Source: Thermohalobaculum sp963700775
Lineage (GTDB): Bacteria; Pseudomonadota; Alphaproteobacteria; Rhodobacterales; Rhodobacteraceae
NCBI GenBank assembly: GCA_963700775.1
Contig: CAVOYU010000006.1
Coordinates: 62,001 to 126,000 of the forward strand
Length of the DNA stretch: 64,000 bases
Direction: 5' to 3'
Shown here: positions 33,921 to 42,761 of the stretch, piece after piece
Position numbering within the stretch: position 1 is the first letter of the stretch
Layout: each line of letters begins with the position of its first letter
Notes under the pieces: model-generated
The model's database searches: none
Told to the model about the DNA's origin: nothing
The model's input: only the letters and a program-made list of their open reading frames with translations
Made by a program: the position numbers and the translations under genes

Positions 33921-35480
33921 TCACTCCGCCGCCAACCCCGGCTTCGGCAGCTTCTTCCCACCCTCCAACCTCGGCGTCTCCGGCACCTGGCACCCCACTG
34001 GGCAGCACCGTCCCGGCTGCTTCGAGACGTCCTGGCCCACATCCAGCACGCCCCGGTCCAGCAGCCGCTCGACCAGCGCCCGGCGCTCCTCAAGCGGGTA
34101 GTAGCGGTAAATCTCGCGCCGCATCGCCTCCGGGCTGCCGCCGCCGTGGAGCGAGATCACCGACATCCAGCCCGCCGTGTCCGAGGCGGTGAGGTCGTTC
34201 ATGAACCGCATCACCTCGGCCCGCTTCTGATAGGGCACGTCCGGCCGGGTGCCCAGCATCGCCATCAGGTCGCCGCGGGTCTCGGGGTTGTGGTCCTCCT
34301 CCGGCCCGGGCAGCGCGACCACCATGCCGCCGGAGACATCATGCGCGAGGCGGTGCAGGTCGTAGATCTGCGTCGTCATCATCAGTTTGCCGACGTTGGC
34401 GAAGACCCCGTCCGGCTGGAACGCGCCGGAGGGATCGGCGAAGCCGTAGACCGAGGCCGCCGCGCCGCAGGCGTACCAGCTCTCGACGATCTTGATCAAC
34501 TCGACAAGATCGTTTCGCAGGTGGTCGTTCCGCTCAGGCGAAAGCCCGTTCGCCTCGATCGCCAGCACACCCGCCCCGATCAGCAGGTCACCGAACCCCG
34601 CCCGCGCCCCAATGCAGCTATGCCGGTGATGGGTAGCGTAGGTCGAGGTCAGCGCTTGCGAGAACTCCCACTCCCCGGCCATGAATACCCGCTCATGCGG
34701 CACGAACACGTCGTCGAAGAGCGCCACCGCCACCGACTGGCCGTAGCGGGCCGAGAACTTCGCCGCCGCCTCGCCGGGGCGCCCGGCGGGGCGGGACACG
34801 ATGGTCAGCCCCTCGGCGTCGATCGGCACGGCGCAGCAGACCGCGAAATCGGCATCCTCGGCCACCATTTTGCGACCGGGCATGACCAGCAGCCCGTGCA
34901 TGTAGGGCGCGCCGGTCACGATGGCCTTGGCGCCGCGGATGACGATCCCGCCCGGCTTGTGCTCGACGATGTGAACATAGGAATCCGCATTGATCTGCTG
35001 ATGCGGCCTCAGCGACCGGTCGCCCTTGCCGTCGGTCATGGCGACGCCCAGCGTCAGGTCCTGCCCCTGTGTCTCGGCCAGATAAGCCAGGAACCGCTGG
35101 TGGTAATCGGTGCCCCTGGCGGCGTCGATGGCATGGGTCGCCTGGTGGATGCCCATGAAGGCGTCATGGGTCAGGTAGCGCTGGGCGCAGCCGACCTCGC
35201 GGCAGACGAGGCGCACAGCCTCGAGCTTCTCGATCAGGTCCTGCGGGCCGCGGTCGACGTGGACCATCCGGTTGACGGTCTTGCCGGACGAGGTCTCGAC
35301 CGCGGTCATCAAACATCGATACCGCGGGTCGTGGGCGAAGTCGTATGTCACGGCCACGGCGCTGACGCCGGGGGCGAGGCGCGGCTCGGCGGTAACGTCA
35401 TCCACCAGGTCTCCGTTGACGAACACCCTTGGCCGGAAGCGCCGAAGCGACTCGCGGTAGCCGTCCCCAGTCATCATCAT
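33921..35480 (-). CDS. 4-hydroxyphenylacetate 3-hydroxylase (HpaB) family flavin monooxygenase
   Basis: A 519-residue protein of the HpaB/PvcC family, with an acyl-CoA-dehydrogenase-like fold, that uses FADH2 from a separate reductase to hydroxylate a phenol. Characteristic segments are SLRPHQQINADSYVHIVE, IVIRGAKAIVTGAPYMH, FDDVFVPHERVFMAGEW and the C-terminal LTASDTAGWMSVISLHGG. GGAGG lies 7 nt before the ATG at 35480. No HpaC-type reductase is in the window; the flavodoxin-fold enzyme at 50277 is of a different family. It diverges from the PEP-mutase-type lyase gene. Confidence 0.9.
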   Translation of the reverse strand: MMMTGDGYRESLRRFRPRVFVNGDLVDDVTAEPRLAPGVSAVAVTYDFAHDPRYRCLMTAVETSSGKTVNRMVHVDRGPQDLIEKLEAVRLVCREVGCAQRYLTHDAFMGIHQATHAIDAARGTDYHQRFLAYLAETQGQDLTLGVAMTDGKGDRSLRPHQQINADSYVHIVEHKPGGIVIRGAKAIVTGAPYMHGLLVMPGRKMVAEDADFAVCCAVPIDAEGLTIVSRPAGRPGEAAAKFSARYGQSVAVALFDDVFVPHERVFMAGEWEFSQALTSTYATHHRHSCIGARAGFGDLLIGAGVLAIEANGLSPERNDHLRNDLVELIKIVESWYACGAAASVYGFADPSGAFQPDGVFANVGKLMMTTQIYDLHRLAHDVSGGMVVALPGPEEDHNPETRGDLMAMLGTRPDVPYQKRAEVMRFMNDLTASDTAGWMSVISLHGGGSPEAMRREIYRYYPLEERRALVERLLDRGVLDVGQDVSKQPGRCCPVGCQVPETPRLEGGKKLPKPGLAAE

Positions 35481-35598
35481 GGCGATCCCTCCAGTTGCCA
35501 GCGGCCGGGCGGTTCCCTTCGTCCGGAGGCTAGCATAGCATCCGGGCCGGCTGAGCCAAGCGGCCCCGCGAGGGCCTGAAGTCAGGGAGAGGATCGGC

Positions 35599-36471
35599 AT
35601 GACCTTCACCGCCCGGCGCGAGCGTTTCCGCGAGCATCTCAACGGCCCGCGCTGCCTGGTGCCGGCCTCGGTCTTCGACGCCTTCTCGGCGCGGATCGCC
35701 GAGGATCTGGGATACGAGATCGGGATGGTGGGGGGCTCCAGCGCCTCGCTGGCTGTTTTGGGCGCGCCGGACCTGATCGTCCTGACGCTGACCGAGTTCG
35801 CCGGCCAGTGCCGCCGTATCAGCCGGGCGAGCGCGCTGCCGTTCATGGTGGACGCAGACCACGGCTACGGCAACGCGCTGAATGTGATGCGGACGGTAGA
35901 GGAGCTGGAAGCCGCCGGCGTCTCGGCCCTGACCATCGAGGATACCGCGCTGCCGCGCGGCTTCGGACGGGGCAACGCAACCCATCTCCTGACGGTCGAG
36001 GAAGGCGCCGGCAAGATGAAGGCGGCGTTGGCGGCACGCGGCGATCCCTCGCTGGTGATCGTGGGACGGACATCGGCGGCGCGGGTGACCTCGCTCGAGG
36101 ATGCGCTGGCCCGTGCGCGAGCCTACGAGGAGGCGGGTGTCGATGCGCTGTTTCTGCTCGGCATCGAGACCCCGGCCGAGGCCGCGGCGGTGGCTGCGGC
36201 AGTCTCGGTGCCGGTGGTGGTGGAGGGCAAGATCTGGAAGGCGATGACGCCCGAGCAGCTGGCCGCCAGCGGGCTCCGTATCTGCCTGCGTGGCCACCAG
36301 ACCCTGCCGGCCGCGGTGCAGGCGATGCACGCAACGCTGAAGGCGCTGAAGGAGGGCACCGAGCCTTCCGATGTCGCCGGTCTCGCCTCGAAGGAGTTGA
36401 TGGCGCAGGTGACGCGCCAGGCGGACTACGACCGCTGGACGAAGGACTTTCTGGAGCCGGGAAATGACTGA
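35599..36471 (+). CDS. PEP mutase/isocitrate lyase family, oxaloacetate decarboxylase-like
   Basis: A 290-residue barrel of the same superfamily as the enzyme at 3447, but closer to the oxaloacetate decarboxylase subgroup. The metal site is FMVDADHGYGNALNVMRTVE (Asp85, Asp87). The loop that carries Cys in true lyases reads DTALPRGFGRGN, so C-C lyase chemistry needing that cysteine is unlikely. The amidase gene begins 8 nt inside its 3' end, so the two are translationally coupled. Confidence 0.88.
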   Translation: MTFTARRERFREHLNGPRCLVPASVFDAFSARIAEDLGYEIGMVGGSSASLAVLGAPDLIVLTLTEFAGQCRRISRASALPFMVDADHGYGNALNVMRTVEELEAAGVSALTIEDTALPRGFGRGNATHLLTVEEGAGKMKAALAARGDPSLVIVGRTSAARVTSLEDALARARAYEEAGVDALFLLGIETPAEAAAVAAAVSVPVVVEGKIWKAMTPEQLAASGLRICLRGHQTLPAAVQAMHATLKALKEGTEPSDVAGLASKELMAQVTRQADYDRWTKDFLEPGND

Positions 36472-37780
36472 CGCCGCCGACCTGGGCACCGCCGAGGCAG
36501 CACGGCTGATCGCGTCCGGGGAGCTGTCCTCCGAGGAGCTGGTCGCCGCCTGCTTTGCCCGCATCGCTGCCCGCGAGCCCGAGGTGCAGGCCTGGGCCTT
36601 CCTCGATCCGGAACTGGCTCTGGCCGAAGCGCGGATGCGTGATGCCGAGCGGGCGAGGGGGCACGGGACGGGCCCGCTCCACGGCGTGCCGGTCGGTATC
36701 AAGGACATCATCGACACCGCCGACATGCCGACCGAGAACGGCTTCCTCGGCCACGGGGGCAGGCGGCCGGGCGCTGACGCGGCCTGCGTGCGGCAGTTAC
36801 GGGACGCAGGCGCGGTGATCCTCGGCAAGACGGTGACGACCGAGCTCGCCAACCGGGTGGCGGGCAGGACCCGGAATCCGGTCGATCCGGCGCACACGCC
36901 CGGCGGATCGTCCTCCGGCTCGGCGGCGGCGGTCCGGGCAGGGATGGTGCCCGCGGCGCTCGGCACCCAGACCGGGGGATCGGTGATCAGGCCGGCGAGC
37001 TATTGCGGGGTGCACGCGCTCAAGCCGAGCTTCGGGCGGATCTCGCGGGTGGGAATCGCCATGCAGTCGGATCCGCTCGACACGATCGGGACATATGGGC
37101 GCTCGGTCGAGGATGTGGCGCTGCTGGCGGAGGTAATGATGGCGTCCGACCTGGCGGACCCGGATTGCCGGCCGCGCTCGCGGCCGCCGCTGGCCCGGAT
37201 GGCGGTAGCGGAGCCGGAGCGCCGGCCGCGCCTCGCCTTCGTCCGCACGCCGGTCTGGGGGCAGGGGGATGTGGCGATGCACGCCGCGCTGGAGGGGTTC
37301 GCGGCCCGCCTCGGCGCCGACTGCGAGGAGGTTGCGCTTCCGGAGGCGATGGCCGAGGCGTGGAAGTGGCACCGCACTTGCCAGTACTACGGCATGGCCC
37401 GGTATTTCGGACCGCTCCGCGACCGCTATGGCGATCTGATGAGCCCGCGGCTTTCCCAGCACGTGGTCGAGGGCCGTGAGATTTCCGAGGTCGGCTATCG
37501 GCAGGCGATTGCCAACCGTTTGACGGTCGACGCGGCCCTTGCCCCGATTTTCGACCGCTTCGACGCCATTCTGACCCCGGCCTCGCCGGGACCGGCGCCG
37601 ATGGGGCTGATGAGCACCGGACCGGCTACCTTCAATGCCTTCTGGACCTATGCGGGAACGCCCTGCGTGAACCTGCCTCTGCTGGAGGCCGGCGGGTTGC
37701 CGCTGGGAGTGCAGCTCGTCGGGCGAGCGGGCGGGGACGGGCCGCTACTGCGGACGGCGCGGTGGCTGGAGCGGCGGTAG
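36464..37780 (+). CDS. Amidase-signature family hydrolase
   Basis: A 438-residue amidase with the Ser-cisSer-Lys triad: Lys80 in GVPVGIKDIIDTAD, cis-Ser in TPGGSSSGSAAAV and nucleophile Ser173 in GTQTGGSVIRPAS. It hydrolyses a carboxamide to acid and ammonia in the cytoplasm. It overlaps the preceding lyase gene by 8 nt. An amide-bearing precursor of the lyase substrate is a plausible role, but this is inference. Confidence 0.9.
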   Translation: MTDAADLGTAEAARLIASGELSSEELVAACFARIAAREPEVQAWAFLDPELALAEARMRDAERARGHGTGPLHGVPVGIKDIIDTADMPTENGFLGHGGRRPGADAACVRQLRDAGAVILGKTVTTELANRVAGRTRNPVDPAHTPGGSSSGSAAAVRAGMVPAALGTQTGGSVIRPASYCGVHALKPSFGRISRVGIAMQSDPLDTIGTYGRSVEDVALLAEVMMASDLADPDCRPRSRPPLARMAVAEPERRPRLAFVRTPVWGQGDVAMHAALEGFAARLGADCEEVALPEAMAEAWKWHRTCQYYGMARYFGPLRDRYGDLMSPRLSQHVVEGREISEVGYRQAIANRLTVDAALAPIFDRFDAILTPASPGPAPMGLMSTGPATFNAFWTYAGTPCVNLPLLEAGGLPLGVQLVGRAGGDGPLLRTARWLERR

Positions 37781-37845
37781 GTCGGTATGCGAGCGGCGGG
37801 CGGCCGTGCTATGCTTGGTGTCTCGGAGTCCCGATGGAGGTTTCC

Positions 37846-37998
37846 ATGAACGCGACGATCCGCATGACCCTCGCAGCAATGCTTGCCGCGGCGGCCCTGG
37901 CCACCGCAGCCCGGGCCTGCAACGAGGAGTGCGCGTCCGGCTTTGTGTTCAGCGACGAGCAGGGGGTGTGCGTGAGGGGAGGGCCTGTGTCTGCCTGA
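37846..37998 (+). CDS. Short exported cysteine-containing peptide
   Basis: A 50-residue protein with a clear signal peptide (TLAAMLAAAALATAARA, cleavage near residue 24), leaving about 26 residues: CNEECASGFVFSDEQGVCVR and a short tail with three cysteines. The ATG at 37846 has GGAGG 5-9 nt upstream. It is monocistronic after the amidase and convergent with the amidohydrolase. The size suggests a periplasmic or secreted peptide of unknown role. Confidence 0.6.
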   Translation: MNATIRMTLAAMLAAAALATAARACNEECASGFVFSDEQGVCVRGGPVSA

Positions 37999-38063
37999 GG
38001 ACTCCCGAACAAGGTATTGAAATCATGCAGATATCTCTCCGAAGAACCTCCCGCGCTCTAATG

Positions 38064-38079
38064 GTGCGCTCAAGCGCAT
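38064..38079. repeat. Weak copy of the GTGCGC palindrome
   Basis: GTGCGC-TCAA-GCGCAT, with one G-T pair, between convergent genes. Related to the palindromes at 28583-28639 and 33500-33557; it may help to terminate transcription. Confidence 0.5.
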
Positions 38080-38080
38080 C

Positions 38081-39220
38081 TTACCGCGGCCACCACCACC
38101 TGCCGCCGATCACCACCCCCTCGGAGACGATCTTGCGGTCGCCCTCCATCTTCTCCCCGACCACGTCGACATAGTCGAACCGCCCCTGCTGCACCGAGAG
38201 CACCGTCACGTCACCGGCGGAGCCCGGCTTCAGGGTTCCGAGTTCCGGGCGCTTCAGCGCCATGGCGGCGCTGACTGTGGAGCGGCGGATCACCTCGGTC
38301 AGCTCCATCCCCATGCAGAGGAACTTCGACATGGTGGTCACCTGGTCGAAGGCCGGGCCGTTAATGCAGAGCTGGTGCACGTCCGACGAAATCGTGTCTG
38401 GGAGAAAGCCGTTGGCCATCGCGGCACGCGCGGTCCGGAAGGCGAAGGATCCGCGGCCATGGCCGACGTCGAAGACGACACCGCGCTGCTGCGCCTCGCG
38501 GACCACCGGCTTTACGGTGCCCTGGGCCATGACGGGCGTGTTCGGGAACGGCCGGAAGCAGTGGGTCAGTACGTCACCAGGGCGGAGCGCCGCGACCACC
38601 TCTTCGTAGCTCGGCGGCGGCTCGTCGATATGCACCATCAGCGGCAGGCCGACCTCCTCGGCCACCTGCATCGCGTATCCGAAGGGCGTCATGCCCTGAT
38701 CCCCGGAAGCATACCGGCCGAGCCTGACCTTGATGCCGATGATCACGTCGCGGTTGGCGTCCGCCACCTCGGCGCATTCGCGCGGCGCCATGAGCCGGAC
38801 ATTCTCACTCTCGCCGACGTAGAGCCTCTCGGAGAATGCGAAGATTCCCGCAAAGGAAATATGCAGATAGGCGAGAATCCTCACTTCTGACTTCTCGATC
38901 ACATGCTTGCGGAACCCGGCGAAGTTGCCGGGACCCGCCGAGCCGGTGTCGACCGCCGTCGTGACCCCCGACTTGCGGCAGAACTCCTCGGCATCGATGC
39001 CGAGCGAGGTGCCGCCCCAGTAGACATGGGTGTGGAGGTCGATCAGGCCCGGGCTGACGATCCTGCCGGAGACGTCGCGGACCTGCGTCTCGGGCCCGGC
39101 GTCGAGGTTATCGCCGACCTTCAGCACCTTGCCACCGGCGAACGCCACGTCCGCGATCCGGTCGATGTTTTGCGAGGGGTCGATGACTCGCCCGCCTTTC
39201 AGGATCAGTTCCGCCGTCAT
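38081..39220 (-). CDS. Amidohydrolase/deacetylase family metallohydrolase
   Basis: A 379-residue dihydroorotase-like amidohydrolase. The metal site is built from GLIDLHTHVYWG, a probable carboxylated lysine in IIGIKVRLG, histidines in MVHIDEPP and LTHCFRPF, and Asp in TISSDVHQ. It probably hydrolyses a cyclic amide, ureide or N-acyl bond. It is last in a three-gene minus-strand operon; its start overlaps the stop of the CitE-like gene (ATGA). Confidence 0.88.
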   Translation of the reverse strand: MTAELILKGGRVIDPSQNIDRIADVAFAGGKVLKVGDNLDAGPETQVRDVSGRIVSPGLIDLHTHVYWGGTSLGIDAEEFCRKSGVTTAVDTGSAGPGNFAGFRKHVIEKSEVRILAYLHISFAGIFAFSERLYVGESENVRLMAPRECAEVADANRDVIIGIKVRLGRYASGDQGMTPFGYAMQVAEEVGLPLMVHIDEPPPSYEEVVAALRPGDVLTHCFRPFPNTPVMAQGTVKPVVREAQQRGVVFDVGHGRGSFAFRTARAAMANGFLPDTISSDVHQLCINGPAFDQVTTMSKFLCMGMELTEVIRRSTVSAAMALKRPELGTLKPGSAGDVTVLSVQQGRFDYVDVVGEKMEGDRKIVSEGVVIGGRWWWPR

Positions 39221-40092
39221 TTCCCAAACTCCCCGGTTGCCTCGGCCAGCGCCACGATCCGCTCGGCGCGGGCGACGATCGGATAGTCGACGAACTGGCC
39301 CTCGATCTGGATCGAGGCGAGCCCGGCCGCCTCGGCCTCGCGGAACGCCGCGACCACCTTGCGCGCCCAGGCGGCCTCCAAATCCGTGGGCGCGAAGGCC
39401 GCGTTGGCCGGGTCGACCTGGTCGGGGTGGATCAGGAGCTTGCCCTGGAACCCCATCTGCCGCACTCGGGCGCAGGAGGCGCGGAAGGCCTCGGCCTCCC
39501 GGATGTGGATGAACACGGTGTCTATGGGCGCCTCAAGGCCGCCGAGCCGCGAGGCCAACACGATCTCGGCCCGCGCGGCGTCCACCTCGTGTTCGGTCAT
39601 GGTCCATTCCATGCCGAGGTCGCGGGTATAGTCGCCGGCGCCGAAGGAGACCCGCCGCACCCGGCCGCCGGATGCGCAGATCTCGCGGGCCGCCGCGAGC
39701 CCGCAGGCGGTCTCGATGATCGGCATCAGATCGACGCTGCCGGGCGCCAGGCCGCGCTCGTGTTCCAGAGCGGTGATCGCCCAGTCGGCGGTCAGAATGT
39801 CGGCCGCGCTCTCGGCCTTCGGCAGCACGATCCCGTCGAGGCCGGGGACGACCGCCGCCGCGAGATCGCCCCAGGCGAATTCGGTCTCCAGCGCATTGAT
39901 CCGTACATAGGCGCGGCAGGCGTGCGGCCGGGCGAGGGCGCCGGCAAGGGCCGCGCGGGCCGCGGGCTTTTCGGAGACGGCCACGGCATCCTCGAGGTCG
40001 AGGATCGCGGCATCGGCGCTGAGCCCGAACACCTTCTCGACCCGTCGGGGGTGGTTCGCCGGCGTGAACAGCCAGGTCCGGTTTGCCTGCAT
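39217..40092 (-). CDS. CitE-like HpcH/HpaI family CoA-ester lyase
   Basis: A 291-residue barrel of the citrate-lyase beta-subunit family. Typical segments are NRTWLFTPANHPRRVEKVF, AILDLEDAVAVSEK (metal and substrate site), YVRINALET, IVLPKAESAADI, IIETACGLAAAREI and SFGAGDYTRDLGMEW. Related enzymes cleave or thioesterify malyl-, citramalyl- or 3-methylmalyl-CoA. With an enoyl-CoA hydratase 5 nt upstream, hydration of an unsaturated acyl-CoA followed by retro-Claisen cleavage is a reasonable pair of steps. Confidence 0.88.
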   Translation of the reverse strand: MQANRTWLFTPANHPRRVEKVFGLSADAAILDLEDAVAVSEKPAARAALAGALARPHACRAYVRINALETEFAWGDLAAAVVPGLDGIVLPKAESAADILTADWAITALEHERGLAPGSVDLMPIIETACGLAAAREICASGGRVRRVSFGAGDYTRDLGMEWTMTEHEVDAARAEIVLASRLGGLEAPIDTVFIHIREAEAFRASCARVRQMGFQGKLLIHPDQVDPANAAFAPTDLEAAWARKVVAAFREAEAAGLASIQIEGQFVDYPIVARAERIVALAEATGEFGK

Positions 40093-40097
40093 TGCGC

Positions 40098-40880
40098 CTA
40101 GCCCTTCCGCTTTTTCGCCAGGAACGGACCCATCATCCGGGCCGGCTCGCCGGTGCCGTAGATCGCGGCGAACTCGCCGATGCTGGCGTCGATGGCCTTG
40201 CGCTCGTCCAGCCGCTGCCAGCCGCGCATGATCCGCTTCTGCGCACGGATGGCGCCCGCACCGGCGGAGAGAATGGACGTAAGTACCCGGCGGGTTTCAG
40301 CCTCCAGCTCCTCTGGGGCGACGAGGCGCTGCACGAAGCCGATCTGCCGCGCCCGCTCGGCTTCGATGATATCGCCCGTCAGCACCAGGTCGGCGGCATT
40401 GCCCCAGCCGACGAGCCCGGGCAGCAGGCAGGCCTCGATCACCGAGGGGATGCCGACGCGGACCTCCGGCATGCCCGCCTTCAAAGTGGTGTCCGCGACC
40501 CGGATGTCGCAGGCGGCCGCCAGCTCCATGGCGCCGCCCAAGCACGGGCCTCGCAGCATGGCGATGACCGGGCAGGGCAGATTGCGGACCGCGTCCACTG
40601 CCTCGTGCAACGCGGTGATGAAACTCTGCGCCGATGTCTCGTCGAGCTTCACCAGGACGTTGAGATCCGCGCCTGCCGCGAAGGCCCGATCGCCGGCGCC
40701 GGCGAGCACCACGGCGCGGAGACCCGCGTCCTCTCCCAGCTTCGTCGCCCGCCCGTGCAGTGCCATGATCAGTGCCGGGTTCAGGGCGTTGAGCTTCTTC
40801 GAGTTCGACAACGTCAGCCAGGCCACGCGACCGAGTGGCGTCTCCTCCAGCTTCTGTTCGACTGTCCCGATATCCGCCAC
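40098..40880 (-). CDS. Enoyl-CoA hydratase/isomerase family protein
   Basis: A 260-residue crotonase: RAFAAGADLNVLVKLD and MLRGPCLGGAMELAAACDIR form the oxyanion hole, MPEVRVGIPSVIEACLLPGLVG holds the glutamate region, and IQAERAR-type text is replaced by IIEAERARQIGFVQRLV. It is first in a minus-strand operon with the CitE-like lyase and amidohydrolase. It diverges from the second TauD gene, with a 96-nt promoter gap. Confidence 0.88.
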   Translation of the reverse strand: MADIGTVEQKLEETPLGRVAWLTLSNSKKLNALNPALIMALHGRATKLGEDAGLRAVVLAGAGDRAFAAGADLNVLVKLDETSAQSFITALHEAVDAVRNLPCPVIAMLRGPCLGGAMELAAACDIRVADTTLKAGMPEVRVGIPSVIEACLLPGLVGWGNAADLVLTGDIIEAERARQIGFVQRLVAPEELEAETRRVLTSILSAGAGAIRAQKRIMRGWQRLDERKAIDASIGEFAAIYGTGEPARMMGPFLAKKRKG

Positions 40881-40976
40881 CTGATGCGCCTCCAGCTTGC
40901 CCGCGTGCCGCCGCGGTGCTTAGGCTCGACTAAACAGGAGCCGAGGCCCCTGCACAAGCGCCGGGAGGACCGGAAC

Positions 40977-41816
40977 ATGACCATCCGCATCGAACCGCTG
41001 GACGGCCCAGTCGGCGCCCTGGTGCATGGACTTGACAGCCGCAGGCCGTTGACGCCGCAGGATTTCGCGACGGTCGAGCGGGCGATGTTCGACCACGTCG
41101 CCATCGTCATCCCGGAGCTTGAGGAGGACGTATCCTGGCTGCATCGCTTCGGGTTGTGCTTCGGGCAACTGGTGCCCCATGTGCTGGATCAGTATCACCA
41201 CCCGGCGACGCACGAGATTTCGATCATCGCGCGCAACGACGGCACGCGCCAGTCGCGCACCACCGGCAAGCCGGCCGGCGCCTTCTGGCATTCGGACCTT
41301 AGCTACGAACGGGAACCGTCCGACGCGATCTTCCTCTACGCTCAGAAGGTGCCGGGGCAGGGCGGCGATACCATGGTCGCCAATATGGCGCTGGCCTATG
41401 AGAGGCTGCCCGAGAAGATGAAGCACCGGATCGGGAGACTGACCGCCACCCACCGCTGGGGCTGGAATACCGGCGGCGCCACGCCGAAGCTGACGCCGGA
41501 ACAGCAGGCCGCGCATCCGGACGTGGTCCACCCGGTGGTGCGGCCGCATCCGCGCACCGGCCGAAAGGTGCTGTTCGTCAATCCCGGCTACACGATGAGG
41601 ATCAACGAACTGCCGCAGGCGGAGGGCGATGCGCTGCTGTCCGAGCTGTTCGGCCACGCGCTTCAGCCGGAGTTCCAGTACCGCCACGCCTGGGCCGAGA
41701 AGATGCTTCTGGGTCTGGACAACCGCTCGTCGATGCACTGTGCGGTCGATGACTATACCGGGCCGCGCCGGATGCTGCGGATGATCGTCGGCAATCTGGA
41801 GAGGACGGGGCATTGA
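40977..41816 (+). CDS. TauD/TfdA family Fe(II)/2-oxoglutarate dioxygenase, second copy
   Basis: A 279-residue dioxygenase. His105 and Asp107 are in AFWHSDLSYEREPS, the distal histidine in NRSSMHCAVDDY and the 2-oxoglutarate arginine in GPRRMLRMIVG. The tail matches TfdA/taurine-dioxygenase-like enzymes more closely than the copy at 29793. GGGAGGA lies 7 nt upstream of the ATG at 40977. It is followed 76 nt later by the PhyH-family gene. Confidence 0.9.
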   Translation: MTIRIEPLDGPVGALVHGLDSRRPLTPQDFATVERAMFDHVAIVIPELEEDVSWLHRFGLCFGQLVPHVLDQYHHPATHEISIIARNDGTRQSRTTGKPAGAFWHSDLSYEREPSDAIFLYAQKVPGQGGDTMVANMALAYERLPEKMKHRIGRLTATHRWGWNTGGATPKLTPEQQAAHPDVVHPVVRPHPRTGRKVLFVNPGYTMRINELPQAEGDALLSELFGHALQPEFQYRHAWAEKMLLGLDNRSSMHCAVDDYTGPRRMLRMIVGNLERTGH

Positions 41817-41892
41817 GCCGGGGTCTCGAACGATCGCGCGTGACGGCGGGAGGTCCCGGGTCGAACCTGGGGTATTCGGAGATGAGCCAGGA

Positions 41893-42669
41893 ATGCTGAC
41901 CGAATCCCAGATCTCCGATTATCGCGAGCGCGGCTTCGTCGTGCCCGACTACAGGCTGCCCGAGGCGGAGCTCGAGGAAATCCGCGATCGACACACGTCG
42001 CTTCTGAAACGTCACCCGGAGTTCCGCGACAACGCCTCGGTGCTGCTGAGCTACGATCTCGGGTTCCTGAACTATGCCCGCGACCCCAACATCCTCGACA
42101 TGGTCGAGCAGCTCATCGGGCCGGACATCTGCCTCTGGAACATGAGCTTCTTCGCCAAGCCGGCGCTGAACGGAAAGCGCACACCGTGGCACCAGGACGG
42201 GCAATACTGGCCGATCCGTCCGCTGGCCACCTGCACGGTTTGGATCGCGATCGATGCCGCGACGCGAGAGAATGGCTGCCTGCGCTACATTCCGGGGTCG
42301 CACCGGAGCCACCGGTTGATGCGGCATTTCCAGAGCAGCGCCACCGACATCACCCTGAACCAGGAACTGAAGGCCGAGGAATATGACGAGGCCGAGGCCG
42401 AGGATCTGATCCTGGAAGCGGGGCAGATGGCGCTGCACGACGTCTACATCGCCCATGGGTCCGAGGCGAACCGCTCGCCCGATCCGCGCCGCGGCATGAC
42501 CATGCGGATGATGCCGACGAGCTCGGTCTACGACCGTGACGTCGCAAGGGAGATGCATGCCGAGCGGGGTGGCCTCGACATGTCGAGGCATTCGATTTTC
42601 CTGTTACGGGGGACGGACCGTTCCGGACAGAACGATTTCCGGCTGCGGGCCTGGCAATGGAACAACTGA
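41893..42669 (+). CDS. Phytanoyl-CoA dioxygenase (PhyH) family protein
   Basis: A 258-residue Fe(II)/2-oxoglutarate dioxygenase of the PhyH family. The iron motif is TPWHQDGQYWP (His100, Asp102), and the distal His and Arg lie in YIAHGSEANRSPDPRRGM. ENGCLRYIPGSH is the family's conserved core. With TauD directly upstream, two oxidative steps on the same or a related acid are possible. Substrate unknown. Confidence 0.88.
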   Translation: MLTESQISDYRERGFVVPDYRLPEAELEEIRDRHTSLLKRHPEFRDNASVLLSYDLGFLNYARDPNILDMVEQLIGPDICLWNMSFFAKPALNGKRTPWHQDGQYWPIRPLATCTVWIAIDAATRENGCLRYIPGSHRSHRLMRHFQSSATDITLNQELKAEEYDEAEAEDLILEAGQMALHDVYIAHGSEANRSPDPRRGMTMRMMPTSSVYDRDVAREMHAERGGLDMSRHSIFLLRGTDRSGQNDFRLRAWQWNN

Positions 42670-42761
42670 GACCAGGCTCGCTCCACCGCGCCCGGCGCCG
42701 CTCCGACCCGATGGAATCCGCCCGCGAGATGTCGTAGAGTCGCGCCCAGGGGGGATATCGC

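Noticed and set aside
33930..35570. Plus-strand frame opposite the HpaB-family gene
   Set aside because: It is the complement of a gene with strong family motifs and has no independent support.
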